DNA from: Kaistella treverensis
Lineage (GTDB): Bacteria > Bacteroidota > Bacteroidia > Flavobacteriales > Weeksellaceae
Assembly (NCBI RefSeq): GCF_900114045.1
Contig: NZ_FORQ01000002.1
Span: forward strand, 186,001 to 250,000
Reading direction: 5' to 3'
DNA: 64,000 nt
Position numbers and translations under genes: made by a program. Positions 1 to 8,129 of the stretch are shown here, in pieces. Below the pieces are notes generated by a model. That model did not search any database, was not told where the DNA came from, and was given only the letters and a program-made list of their open reading frames with translations. Each line of letters starts with the position of its first letter. Within the stretch, counting starts at the first letter, position 1.

Positions 1-953
1 GTTTGGGCGGGAATGGCGTTACGGCTTTTGTTACCATTACGCGGGGTTGCGACAATATGTGTACGTTCTGCGTAGTTCCATTTACGCGTGGCCGTGAGCG
101 CAGCCGCGATCCGCACTCGATTATCGAAGAATGTAAAGAACTTTGGAACAGTGGTTACAAAGAAGTTACGCTGCTGGGTCAAAACGTAGATTCTTATCTT
201 TGGTTTGGTGGCGGCGCGAAAAAAGACTTTAAAAAAGCCAGCGAAATTCAGCAGTTAACCGCCATAAATTTTGCACAGCTCATGGAAATGGTTGCCCTGG
301 CAGTTCCAAAAATGCGAATCCGTTTTTCAACTTCCAATCCGCATGATATGAGCACCGATGTTTTCCAGGTTATGGCGAAATACGACAATATCTGCAAATA
401 TGTTCATCTTCCGGTTCAAAGCGGCAGCGACAGGATGCTCGAAAAAATGAACCGTCAGCATACGCGCGCGGAATATCTGTCATTGATTAATACCGCTAAA
501 GAGCTCATTCCGGAAGTTGCGTTTTCTCAGGATATGATCATCGGATTCTGTGGCGAAACTGAAGAAGACCACCAGCTCACTTTAAGCTTGATGCGTGAAG
601 TGGAGTACGATTACGGATATATGTTCGCTTATTCTGAAAGACCGGGAACGCCGGCGGAAAAGAAAATGGAAGATGATGTTGCCGCCGATGTTAAGCAAAG
701 AAGACTCGCGGAAGTTATTGCCTTGCAGGGCGAACTTTCCCGAAAAAGAATGCAGGGATATGTGGGAAAAACCCACGAAGTTTTGATTGAAGGAACGTCC
801 CGAAAAAATGAAAACCAGTGGAAAGGCCGTAATTCGCAAAACGCTGTTTGCGTATTTGACAAACTGGTAGGTCAGAAATTAGGAGACTTTGTGACCGTTT
901 TTGTTCACGGCAATACGCAGGGAACACTTTTGGGGACAACGGTTGTGGAATAA
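1..953 (+). CDS. miaB: tRNA-2-methylthio-N6-dimethylallyladenosine synthase MiaB (5' end missing)
   Basis: C-terminal about 316 residues of the radical-SAM methylthiotransferase that converts i6A37 to ms2i6A37 in tRNAs reading UNN codons. The radical-SAM cluster motif CxxxCxxC is visible as GCDNMCTFC near the left edge, followed by the radical-SAM barrel (HLPVQSGSDRML is a typical MTTase stretch) and a C-terminal TRAM RNA-binding domain over roughly the last 65 residues. The N-terminal domain that holds the auxiliary [4Fe-4S] cluster lies outside the window. Reading frame is intact to the stop. MiaB fits better than RimO or MtaB from the sequence after the cluster (VVPFTRGRERSR), but the missing N-terminus leaves a little doubt. 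Confidence 0.92.
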   Translation, partial: LGGNGVTAFVTITRGCDNMCTFCVVPFTRGRERSRDPHSIIEECKELWNSGYKEVTLLGQNVDSYLWFGGGAKKDFKKASEIQQLTAINFAQLMEMVALAVPKMRIRFSTSNPHDMSTDVFQVMAKYDNICKYVHLPVQSGSDRMLEKMNRQHTRAEYLSLINTAKELIPEVAFSQDMIIGFCGETEEDHQLTLSLMREVEYDYGYMFAYSERPGTPAEKKMEDDVAADVKQRRLAEVIALQGELSRKRMQGYVGKTHEVLIEGTSRKNENQWKGRNSQNAVCVFDKLVGQKLGDFVTVFVHGNTQGTLLGTTVVE

Positions 954-1167
954 TTTGGGCAGCTTTTTGACTTCGTCGAACGCTAAATTTTAATTTTTTT
1001 TAGAAAGCGTTTCCGCCTTCACTCTCTCCCAATTTTTAAGTCGGGATTCATTCAAGCAGGCTGCGGATTAAATTTTAGAAATAAAAATTTTGCCTATAAA
1101 GCAGCAAATTTTTAATTTTTAGCCGCTATTGAGCCAAATTTTCTTAAAACTGAACACAAGAAAAAAA
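954..1167. other. intergenic region before the sigma-54 activator
   Basis: No gene is seen in these 214 bases. The segment 1007-1075 is noticeably more GC-rich and structured than its AT-rich surroundings, and may be a degenerate intergenic repeat. No convincing -33/-7 promoter or terminator was found. A run containing GCAGCAAATTTTT (about 1101-1113) resembles a short motif that recurs in other intergenic gaps of this window. Confidence 0.4.
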
Positions 1168-2448
1168 ATGACAGAATTACAATCTATAAAAACGCGTTTC
1201 GGCATTATCGGGAACTATCCTGTTTTAAACCGTGCGCTGCAAAAAGCCATTCAGGTTGCGCCAACCGATATTTCTGTTTTGGTGATGGGTGAAAGTGGTG
1301 TCGGGAAAGAATTTATCCCTAAAATCATTCACGGTGAATCGCGCAGAAAACATCAGCCATACATTGTGGTAAACTGTGGTGCAATTCCGGAAGGCACCAT
1401 TGATTCTGAACTTTTCGGGCACGAAAAAGGCGCTTTTACAGGTGCAACTTCCACGCGGAAAGGTTATTTCGAAGTCGCCGACGGCGGAACTATTTTCCTG
1501 GATGAAGTCGGTGAATTGCCGGTACAGACGCAGGTTCGTTTGCTTCGTGTTTTGGAGAGCGGCGAATTTATGAAAGTCGGTTCTTCGCAAATTCAGAAAA
1601 CCAACGTAAGAATTGTTGCGGCAACCAATGTAAATATGCTGAAAGCCATTCAAGACGGAAGATTTCGCGAAGATTTATATTACCGTCTCAACACGGTTCA
1701 AATTGATATGCCGGCTTTGCGCGAGAGAAAAGGTGACATTCACCTGCTTTTCCGAAAATTTGCCATTGATTTTGCGGAAAAATACCGCATGCCCGAACTG
1801 GTGCTTACCGACAGCGCCGTAAATTATTTAGAAAATTACGCTTTTCCGGGAAATGTGCGTCAGCTGCGGAATTTGGTGGAACAAATGACCGTGGTAGAAA
1901 AAGAACGTACGGTTGATGCTAAAAAACTGGAGGAATATATTCCGTTTCAGTCGCAGCTGCCGGCGGTGATTCAAAAAGGTGGCGGCGTTTCACCAAACGA
2001 ATTTCATTCGGAGCGTGAAATTATGTACAAAATCCTTTTCGACATGCGAAATGACCTTAATGATTTAAAATCATTAACTTCAGAACTCATCAAAAACCGC
2101 GGAAACGGCGATTTAAGTCATCAGGAAAAAAACTTAATTAATCGTGTTTTTACGCCGGATAATTCATCGCAAAACCCGAATTCGCTGCTTTATTTTGAAA
2201 ACAAAAATGCGAATTCTTACCAAAATTCGTCGATGATTTCAGATTCCGACGAAAATTATGATGATGTGGAAGACATTGAAATTGAGGAAACAAAAGCAGC
2301 TTCACTTTCTCTTCAAAACAACGAAAGAGAGCTGATTGTAAAAGCTTTGGAAAAACATAAAGGCAGAAGAAATAAAGCCGCAGATGAATTGGGGATTTCG
2401 CAGCGTACGCTTTACCGGAAAATTAAACAATACAATTTAGAAGACTGA
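1168..2448 (+). CDS. sigma-54-dependent transcriptional activator, AAA+ with Fis-type HTH, no receiver domain
   Basis: An RpoN-dependent enhancer-binding activator of 426 residues. The start is taken as the ATG at 1168 rather than the upstream TTG at 1129, because family similarity begins there. Visible motifs are Walker A GESGVGKE (about residues 41-48), the sigma-54 contact loop GAFTGA (88-93), Walker B (GGTIFLDEVGEL), an arginine-rich AAA+ region, and a C-terminal Fis-like helix-turn-helix (NKAADELGISQRTLYRKI). There is no N-terminal receiver, GAF or PAS domain, so activity is not controlled by ordinary phosphorelay. A low-complexity acidic and Asn-rich linker separates AAA+ from HTH. The stop codon overlaps the start of lptE (TGATG), which indicates co-transcription with envelope genes. 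Confidence 0.93.
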   Translation: MTELQSIKTRFGIIGNYPVLNRALQKAIQVAPTDISVLVMGESGVGKEFIPKIIHGESRRKHQPYIVVNCGAIPEGTIDSELFGHEKGAFTGATSTRKGYFEVADGGTIFLDEVGELPVQTQVRLLRVLESGEFMKVGSSQIQKTNVRIVAATNVNMLKAIQDGRFREDLYYRLNTVQIDMPALRERKGDIHLLFRKFAIDFAEKYRMPELVLTDSAVNYLENYAFPGNVRQLRNLVEQMTVVEKERTVDAKKLEEYIPFQSQLPAVIQKGGGVSPNEFHSEREIMYKILFDMRNDLNDLKSLTSELIKNRGNGDLSHQEKNLINRVFTPDNSSQNPNSLLYFENKNANSYQNSSMISDSDENYDDVEDIEIEETKAASLSLQNNERELIVKALEKHKGRRNKAADELGISQRTLYRKIKQYNLED

Positions 2449-2996
2449 TGCATAACTTTCAAATCGAAAAAATTACTTCAAACAGCGGCCTAAAATTGTT
2501 CTGTTTTCTGCCACTTTTTTTATTGGCGAGCTGTTACAGTTTCACTGGTTCGTCTTTAAGCGCAGACACGAAAACCATCGAAATCCGTAATTTTCCAAAT
2601 AATGCGCCGCTGATGAACGCCTCCCTATCGCAGGAATTTTCCACCGCGATACAAAACCGTTTTCTGCAGCGCACCACTTTAAAAGGAACTACCGACAAAC
2701 CTGACATCTTAATTGAAGGAGAAATAACAGATTACTCCATCACTCCAACCACCATTTCAAGCTCCGTAAATGCACCGGGCGGAAACATTCAGGCGGCGCA
2801 AAACAAGCTGACAATCGTGGTAAAAGTGCATTATGAAAACAAAATCGAGCCTGAAAAAAGTTTTGACAGAACTTATTCCGACGAAGCGGTTTTCAGCAGC
2901 GATCTGGACATCAACGCAATCGAAGCATCGCAGGTAAAATTGGTGAATGAAAGAATCATCAATAAAATTTTTAATGACATTGTAGCGAACTGGTAA
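2448..2996 (+). CDS. lptE: LptE-family outer-membrane LPS assembly lipoprotein
   Basis: A 182-residue lipoprotein with a hydrophobic signal ending in the lipobox LLASC. The mature part has the LptE-like layout of Bacteroidota proteins (CYSFTGSSL, then a beta-rich domain with LIEGEITDYSI). LptE plugs the LptD barrel in the outer membrane and helps deliver LPS to the cell surface. The ATG overlaps the stop of the sigma-54 activator by one base, and the next gene starts one base after its stop, so the three genes form a tight operon. The family call rests on sequence look and on this neighbourhood; lptD is not in the window. Confidence 0.82.
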   Translation: MHNFQIEKITSNSGLKLFCFLPLFLLASCYSFTGSSLSADTKTIEIRNFPNNAPLMNASLSQEFSTAIQNRFLQRTTLKGTTDKPDILIEGEITDYSITPTTISSSVNAPGGNIQAAQNKLTIVVKVHYENKIEPEKSFDRTYSDEAVFSSDLDINAIEASQVKLVNERIINKIFNDIVANW

Positions 2997-2997
2997 A

Positions 2998-4842
2998 ATG
3001 AACGGACGAATATTAGAAATAGCAAGAAACCCAGAATTAATACAGCTTACCGACCTGGATTTGCTGAAAAAAGAAATTTCAACGCATCCATATTTGCAGA
3101 GTTTGCGCGCTTTACATTTGCTCGGCACGCACCGATTAAATCCGGAAAATTACTCGAACGAACTTTCAATAACCGCCGCTTACACCACCGATAAAAAAAT
3201 TCTGTACCAGCTTATTAATTCAAAAAAAGAAGAAAGTTTAGATTCGGAATTACATTCAGTTGAAGAAAACGAAATTTCAGTAGAAAATCCACACGAAAAA
3301 TATACTGCAGTTGCTTCGAAAGAAGTAGAACCGCTGGCGAAAGTTTATGTGAACGGTGAACTGAACCGCATTTTATTTCCTGGTGAAGAAGATTTCCTGA
3401 CGCGTGAAAATCCGCACATTGATTTGGAAGCAACCTTGGAAGCGGGAAAAGTTGTAATGTTTGAAGAGGAAGAAACTTCTGAGCCGGTTTCAAATTTAGA
3501 GAATGAAGTTCCGGTTGAAGAAATTGAAACCGAAAAAATACCCGATTTAAAGGCCGAAAATTTTGAATCTTTGGATTTAGCTTCAAATTCAGAAACAAAA
3601 ACCATTTCAGAAATAACGGAAAAAACAGCTGAAAAGCCGGATATTTTTGAAACTGAACAAGAACCCGAATTTAAAAGTCTGGACGCTGAAAATTTTACCA
3701 AAGAAAAAATTATCCACGAAGAAGATATTTCCCAGCAGAAAGAAGAGATTAAAGATGCCGAAAAACTCAGTTATCATGGTTTAGATGAATTTTTACCGGA
3801 CGTAAAAATTGAAGCGTCCCAACCAAAAACTTTGATAACTGAAGCTCCGAAACCTGCGCGGAATAAGCATGAGGAAGAAATGCAAAAACTGATTGCGGAA
3901 GTTGAGGCCAAAATGAAAGCTTCGAAAAGACGCAAAACGGAAGAAGCGGAAGAAGTTTCTCAGAACACAGATTTAAATTATTCGGAAACACAATCGTTTG
4001 AAGTTTCAGCGGAAAAAATTTCTGATGAAGAAAATGAAAATTCCGAAAAAAATACGGATTTAACACCGAAAAATTCCACAGCGGAAGACGAAAAGCAGAT
4101 TGCTGAGGTAAACTTTTCGGAAACACAGTCCTTCGAAGTTTCAGCGGAAAAAACTTCTGAAGATGAATTCAGGAATTCGGAAAAAAACACCGATTTAGCA
4201 CCGAAAAATTCTATAACAGAAACGTTAGAGAAAGCGCCGGAAACTCCTTTAGATTGGAAACCAATGTCGTTTTCAAACAACACGCCGGATGCTTTAATTA
4301 AAAAAAGATTTGCGCAGAATATTCCTGTTGCTGAAGAAAAAGTTGAAGTTAAAGCTGAAAGTGCTCAGCAGGAAACGGAGGAAATTATTAAAGTTTCAGA
4401 TGAAAAACCAGAGGTTGAAATTAAAATTGAGGAAACCAAAGCTGAAATAGAAAGCGAAGAAAATACAGGCGAAAAGCTGGTAGAAAGTAACGTTCCAAGT
4501 TTTATTAACACCTGGCAAAGCTGGCTGAAAATTGAGCGCAGCGATTTAAAACCGGAAAAAAACGACATTTCAATTACCGAAATCAAAAACAAGGTTATTG
4601 AAAATTTCATCGAAAAAGAGCCGAAAATTTCGAAGCTTAAAGAAGAATCGGATTTTGTCATCAAAGAACGCACGGATGACATTTCGCATCTGATGACCGA
4701 AACACTGGCAAACCTTTATGTAGAACAGAAACTGTACGCGAAAGCCATTAAAGCTTATTTTGTTCTCACCGAAAAACATCCGGATAAAACGGCCTATTTT
4801 GAGGAAAAAATTAACGAGATTAAAACTTTGAGACAAAAGTAA
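2998..4842 (+). CDS. long acidic protein with internal 45-residue repeat and C-terminal TPR-like helices
   Basis: A 614-residue protein of unknown function. The N-terminal about 70 residues look globular (NGRILEIARNPELI, HPYLQSLRALHLL). Residues about 75-500 are highly Glu/Lys-rich low complexity. Within that, a 45-residue unit beginning SETQSFEVSAEK is duplicated in tandem (DNA offset 135 bases, near 3961-4230). The last about 110 residues are again ordered, with an alternating helical pattern (LMTETLANLYVEQKLYAKAI) like one or two tetratricopeptide repeats. No signal peptide is seen, so it is probably cytosolic. It is the last gene of the activator-lptE operon and is followed by a bidirectional terminator. 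The role is unknown; scaffolding is only a guess. Confidence 0.8.
   Translation: MNGRILEIARNPELIQLTDLDLLKKEISTHPYLQSLRALHLLGTHRLNPENYSNELSITAAYTTDKKILYQLINSKKEESLDSELHSVEENEISVENPHEKYTAVASKEVEPLAKVYVNGELNRILFPGEEDFLTRENPHIDLEATLEAGKVVMFEEEETSEPVSNLENEVPVEEIETEKIPDLKAENFESLDLASNSETKTISEITEKTAEKPDIFETEQEPEFKSLDAENFTKEKIIHEEDISQQKEEIKDAEKLSYHGLDEFLPDVKIEASQPKTLITEAPKPARNKHEEEMQKLIAEVEAKMKASKRRKTEEAEEVSQNTDLNYSETQSFEVSAEKISDEENENSEKNTDLTPKNSTAEDEKQIAEVNFSETQSFEVSAEKTSEDEFRNSEKNTDLAPKNSITETLEKAPETPLDWKPMSFSNNTPDALIKKRFAQNIPVAEEKVEVKAESAQQETEEIIKVSDEKPEVEIKIEETKAEIESEENTGEKLVESNVPSFINTWQSWLKIERSDLKPEKNDISITEIKNKVIENFIEKEPKISKLKEESDFVIKERTDDISHLMTETLANLYVEQKLYAKAIKAYFVLTEKHPDKTAYFEEKINEIKTLRQK
3961..4230 (+). 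repeat. tandem 135-bp (45-codon) coding repeat
   Basis: Two in-frame copies of a unit that starts ttcggaaacaca at 3981 and again at 4116. The protein copies share SETQSFEVSAEK, NSEKNTDL and PKNS. The divergence shows the duplication is not brand-new, but it could vary in number between strains. Confidence 0.75.
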
Positions 4843-4848
4843 AAACAA

Positions 4849-4877
4849 AAAAAACCTGCAAATAGCAGGTTTTTTTT
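4849..4877. terminator. bidirectional intrinsic terminator
   Basis: Stem AACCTGC (4853-4859) and GCAGGTT (4865-4871) with a 5-base loop, flanked by an A-run on the left and a T-run on the right. It sits between convergent genes and can serve both. Confidence 0.85.
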
Positions 4878-5523
4878 ATTCCAGATGCTTTCGGTCAATC
4901 GCTTCGACATCAATGGTTGTGGCAGGCTGTTTCCGCTTGAAACCCTGAAGTTTTCGCCAAAGTTTTCTTCCTAAAATAATCACTGTAATAATCAGCAAAA
5001 TGGTGATGATAAAGGCGATAATGGGTGCTGCCATTGCAAGAAAAGACATGACACCGGCGCCTGCGGTTTCCGTAGTTGCAACGACAGAATTTCCAAAGCC
5101 GCCCGTCGTTGCTGTTGATGCCGCGCGCGTTCCGGCAAAACCTGAACTTATCGCGGCCGCCGTTCCGCCACCCGCGATGAGCGCCAGAGCCCATTGCGGA
5201 AACGTGCCGACATCAGCAAACTGACTTGCAAACATAATGGAACCCGCGATGGTGGCCATCGGCACCGACATCGTATCTAAAATGTGGTCCACAAACGGTA
5301 TGTAATATGCTAAAATTTCTACGACAGTGGCAATTGCGGTGGTAATTAAAACCGGCAGACCGCCGAGCCACGCAAAATTTTCGTTAACCGGAATCCAACC
5401 CATAAAGGAAGCTAAACTTACGGCGAACATCGGTAAAAAGACGCGAAAACCTGTTGCAGCCGCTAAGCCAATTCCCATAAAAGCGCTGAGAACATACGGT
5501 AAATACGGAATATTGTCTAACAT
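4876..5523 (-). CDS. DUF4126 membrane protein
   Basis: A 215-residue hydrophobic protein with several membrane segments and many Gly/Ala/Thr residues (GFAGTRAASTATTGGFGNSVVAT). It looks like the DUF4126 family, whose function is not known. The segments are spread through the chain, with a final strongly hydrophobic helix (IIAFIITILLIITVIILG) followed by a basic cytoplasmic tail. It appears to be a single-gene unit: a -7 box lies upstream and the terminator at 4849-4877 follows. Confidence 0.82.
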   Translation of the reverse strand: MLDNIPYLPYVLSAFMGIGLAAATGFRVFLPMFAVSLASFMGWIPVNENFAWLGGLPVLITTAIATVVEILAYYIPFVDHILDTMSVPMATIAGSIMFASQFADVGTFPQWALALIAGGGTAAAISSGFAGTRAASTATTGGFGNSVVATTETAGAGVMSFLAMAAPIIAFIITILLIITVIILGRKLWRKLQGFKRKQPATTIDVEAIDRKHLE

Positions 5524-5551
5524 TTGGGTGATTTTTGAATTTAGTGAAACT

Positions 5552-5559
5552 CAAATTTA
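5552..5559 (-). promoter_or_regulatory. -7 box for the DUF4126 gene
   Basis: CAAATTTA on the plus strand, which is TAAATTTG on the minus strand, 28 bases before the start codon. No good -33 TTTG was found at the usual spacing. Confidence 0.4.
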
Positions 5560-5585
5560 CAAAAATCGGGTGGTGAAAACGCTGA

Positions 5586-5966
5586 TTATTTTGCGCTGCT
5601 GCACAACTTTAAAAAATTGTTTTCGAGCGTTTTGAAATTTTCAGGTTTTTTTGGGGAAATCCAGAAAATCATGGAGATGGAATTTTTGCCAAATTTCGCT
5701 ACAAATTCTTCCTTGTTTAAGCGGTAGGCTTCGCGCAACAATCTTTTTACACGATTGCGGTCCACGGCTTTTTTGAAATATCTTTTAGAAACTGAAACAC
5801 CGACTTTCTGCGTGGTATAAGCAAAACCTTCTTGTGGTCTTTGGTCAAAATTCAGGGTTATAATACGTAAATTTTCTGAAGTTGTCCACTTCCCTTTCTG
5901 AAAAAGAAGATCAATTTCTTTTTTCTGTTTTAATTTTTCGGCTCTCGGATAGCTAAATTCACTCAT
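5586..5966 (-). CDS. rnpA: ribonuclease P protein component
   Basis: A 126-residue basic protein that binds RNase P RNA and helps 5'-end maturation of pre-tRNAs. The signature RNRVKRLLREAYR is present, preceded by the usual (VGVSVSKRYFKKAV) strand-helix. It is the last gene of a minus-strand unit tatD-tcdA-rnpA and overlaps tcdA by 8 bases. In many bacteria rnpA follows rpmH and precedes yidC; neither is here. Length and motifs are normal for the family. Confidence 0.93.
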   Translation of the reverse strand: MSEFSYPRAEKLKQKKEIDLLFQKGKWTTSENLRIITLNFDQRPQEGFAYTTQKVGVSVSKRYFKKAVDRNRVKRLLREAYRLNKEEFVAKFGKNSISMIFWISPKKPENFKTLENNFLKLCSSAK

Positions 5967-6687
5967 CTTTTTTAATCAGATATTTAATGACTTCAGCTGC
6001 GGCGTAAAGCCCGAAAAGTGCTGGAATATAAGAGATTGTACCATAAAATGAACGTTTGTAATTGGTACCGTCAGTTAATTTCAAGCTGTTTTCATCCTGA
6101 ATTTCGGTTGAGAAAACGCATCGAACGCCTTTGTCGATATTTTCTTTTTTCAGGCGTTTGCGAACTTGTTTTGCCAAAAAGCAACTTTGCGTTTTGTGAA
6201 TGTCGCGCACCAAAACTTTCGACGGGTCTAATTTTCCGCCGGCGCCCATACAGCTTACAATTTTCACTTTTTTTCGCCGCGCGCTTTTAATTAAATTGAT
6301 TTTCGGTGAAACACTGTCGATGCAATCCAGAACATAATCGAAATCCTGATCATTGAAAATATTTTCCATGTCTCCCGGATTCAAAAACTGGTTTTTTCTG
6401 GTGAGTTTAAGTTCGGGATTGATGTCCAAAAGCCGGTCGCCGACCAATTCGACCTTAGATTTTCCAATCGTTGACTGTAAAGCAGGAAGTTGGCGGTTGA
6501 TATTGGTAAGATCCACCACATCGCCGTCAACAATCGTCATTTTTCCGACACCGGCGCGCGCTAAAAATTCCGCCGCAAAGGAACCGACACCTCCCAAACC
6601 AACGACCAAACAATTGGCATTTTTCAGCTTTGTTATGCCGTCTTCGGTAATCAGGAGCTCGGTGCGCTCCAGCCAGTCTTTTTTCAT
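5959..6687 (-). CDS. tcdA: tRNA threonylcarbamoyladenosine dehydratase TcdA
   Basis: A 242-residue E1-like enzyme (CsdL/YgdL family) that cyclises t6A37 to ct6A37 in ANN-decoding tRNAs using ATP. The Rossmann ATP site is seen as GLGGVGSFAAEFLARAGVG, followed by the typical DGDVVDLTNINRQ and DCIDSVSPK. The ATG overlaps the stop of tatD by four bases and the 3' end overlaps rnpA, so two tRNA-processing functions are co-transcribed. Length is normal for the family. The alternative of a ThiF/MoeB-type activating enzyme is less likely because the neighbourhood lacks sulfur-carrier genes. Confidence 0.9.
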   Translation of the reverse strand: MKKDWLERTELLITEDGITKLKNANCLVVGLGGVGSFAAEFLARAGVGKMTIVDGDVVDLTNINRQLPALQSTIGKSKVELVGDRLLDINPELKLTRKNQFLNPGDMENIFNDQDFDYVLDCIDSVSPKINLIKSARRKKVKIVSCMGAGGKLDPSKVLVRDIHKTQSCFLAKQVRKRLKKENIDKGVRCVFSTEIQDENSLKLTDGTNYKRSFYGTISYIPALFGLYAAAEVIKYLIKKDE

Positions 6688-7319
6688 AAAATCTCAGGAA
6701 TATTAAAAATTTTTAGATTTTGGTAAATCTGATTTTTTAGGTCTTTTAAGGGCAAATTTTTCAGTTCAGCGACTTTTTTGTAAAGCATTTCGAGGTCAAA
6801 ATCGGCTGAATCTGTTTCAAGAAAAGTTTTTTCGATCGGAAAATCTTCTACAAACTGCTGCAAATTTACATCATGCAAAACCGATTTACCAAAACTTAAA
6901 TAAAATTCGTGTTTCAACAGCTCTTCGCCAATGCTTTTTTTCCGGTTAAATCCGTGAAAAATTACGGGAACTTCAGCATTTTTCAGCAGCGAAACCACTT
7001 GAGAATATCTACGGACACAATGTATAATTAATGGTTTGCGGATTTTATTAGCGAGCTGAATCTGAAATTTAAATATTTTTTCCTGGTTTTCACGCGGAAT
7101 ATTTATCAAACCGTCTAAACCACATTCGCCAATTGCTATGCAGTTCTGGTGTTGCGCTATTTCTTCTAACCAAAGAATATCTTCCTCCGAAACATTTTCG
7201 CTTCGGTTTGGATGAATTCCGGCCGAAAAATAATTTTCAGTGGTAGTTTCGAGAAAATTCAGGTTATAAATGCCGTTTTTTTTCTTCGGCTGATGGTGGT
7301 GAAAATCAAAAAATTCCAT
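6684..7319 (-). CDS. TatD-family metal-dependent hydrolase
   Basis: A 211-residue TIM-barrel hydrolase of the TatD/YcfH type. The N-terminal metal motif is DFHHHQ, further motifs are AIGECGLDG and the late active-site strand LETDSADF. The protein is about 40-50 residues shorter than usual TatD proteins, but shows all major motifs, so it is probably a compact variant as found in Bacteroidota. TatD proteins are 3'-5' DNases or RNases with a housekeeping quality-control role; the actual substrate is not known. It is the first gene of the tatD-tcdA-rnpA unit. Confidence 0.85.
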   Translation of the reverse strand: MEFFDFHHHQPKKKNGIYNLNFLETTTENYFSAGIHPNRSENVSEEDILWLEEIAQHQNCIAIGECGLDGLINIPRENQEKIFKFQIQLANKIRKPLIIHCVRRYSQVVSLLKNAEVPVIFHGFNRKKSIGEELLKHEFYLSFGKSVLHDVNLQQFVEDFPIEKTFLETDSADFDLEMLYKKVAELKNLPLKDLKNQIYQNLKIFNIPEIL

Positions 7320-7349
7320 GTTTAAAAGTATAAATTTAGCTTAATTGTA

Positions 7350-7366
7350 TTAAACGTTTGTTTTAA
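7350..7366. promoter_or_regulatory. possible TetR operator
   Basis: An imperfect inverted repeat TTAAAC / GTTTTAA around AAACGTTT lies 32-48 bases before the tetR-like gene and upstream of a weak -7-like TAACTTTA (7374-7381). Autoregulation through such a site is common for TetR proteins. It is weak evidence from a short palindrome. Confidence 0.3.
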
Positions 7367-7397
7367 AATTTCCTAACTTTACTCAAAACTACATCTG

Positions 7398-8027
7398 ATG
7401 AAAAAGAAATTTACTGATAAACAGATTCATATTCTGAACGTTGCGGAAAAACTCATCGCAAAAAAAGGATTTGAAGGAACCTCTGTTCGGGATATTTCCA
7501 CGAGCGCGAACATTAATGTCGCGATGATTTCGTATTATTTTGGTTCGAAGGAAAAGATGATGTCTTATCTGTATCGCTACCGCGTTCAGAAAACCCGGGA
7601 AAGTTTTGCCGAATTTGCAGAAATCATCCGTGACGGAAAACCGGAAATGCAGATGAAAGAGCTTATAAAATATGTGGTAAATCAGCTATTTAAATTTAAT
7701 TATTTTCATGGTTTCGTCACTCAGGAACTGCGTCATACCGAGCATTTGAAAGATGATTTATTGGAATTTTACAACACTTTTACGGCAAAAATTGATGGTG
7801 TCATAAAAAAAGGTGTTGCAAGCGGCGTATTTCACAATGCACCAAAACCGGAAGATATTTTAACATTAATTGTCGGTTCATCGCTGTTCGTCATCCGCAA
7901 TAAAAATTTCTACGAAATGTATGTTACCGGCGACGAAGAAAATTACCTGGAAGATGCCGAAAAAAAAGTGCTGGCAAACTTGCTGGTAACGGTGTTTTCG
8001 CTTTTGGGCTATCAAACAACCAATTAA
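7398..8027 (+). CDS. TetR/AcrR-family transcriptional regulator
   Basis: A 209-residue regulator with an N-terminal TetR DNA-binding domain (TSVRDISTSANINVAMISYYFGSKEKMMSYL) and a C-terminal all-helical ligand/dimer domain. It stands alone: divergent from tatD and followed by bamD behind its own promoter. No efflux or lipid gene is adjacent to suggest the ligand. A short inverted repeat upstream could be its operator. Confidence 0.9.
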   Translation: MKKKFTDKQIHILNVAEKLIAKKGFEGTSVRDISTSANINVAMISYYFGSKEKMMSYLYRYRVQKTRESFAEFAEIIRDGKPEMQMKELIKYVVNQLFKFNYFHGFVTQELRHTEHLKDDLLEFYNTFTAKIDGVIKKGVASGVFHNAPKPEDILTLIVGSSLFVIRNKNFYEMYVTGDEENYLEDAEKKVLANLLVTVFSLLGYQTTN

Positions 8028-8071
8028 TTAGTTAAATTATCATAAAAAAAAATCTATTGACAAAAAAGTTA

Positions 8072-8079
8072 TATTTTTG
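8072..8079 (+). promoter_or_regulatory. -7 promoter box for bamD
   Basis: TATTTTTG matches TAnnTTTG exactly; a TTG lies upstream at 8057-8059, with closer spacing than usual. It lies 50 bases before the chosen bamD ATG and just before the GTG at 8091, supporting the downstream ATG as the real start. Confidence 0.5.
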
Positions 8080-8129
8080 CACACTGAACCGTGGAAATTA
8101 GAACTTATAATTTCTGCCATATTTTATTT

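Noticed and set aside
3961-4230. Tandem repeat considered as a CRISPR-like or microsatellite array
   Set aside because: Only two units, in frame within a protein, with no spacers.
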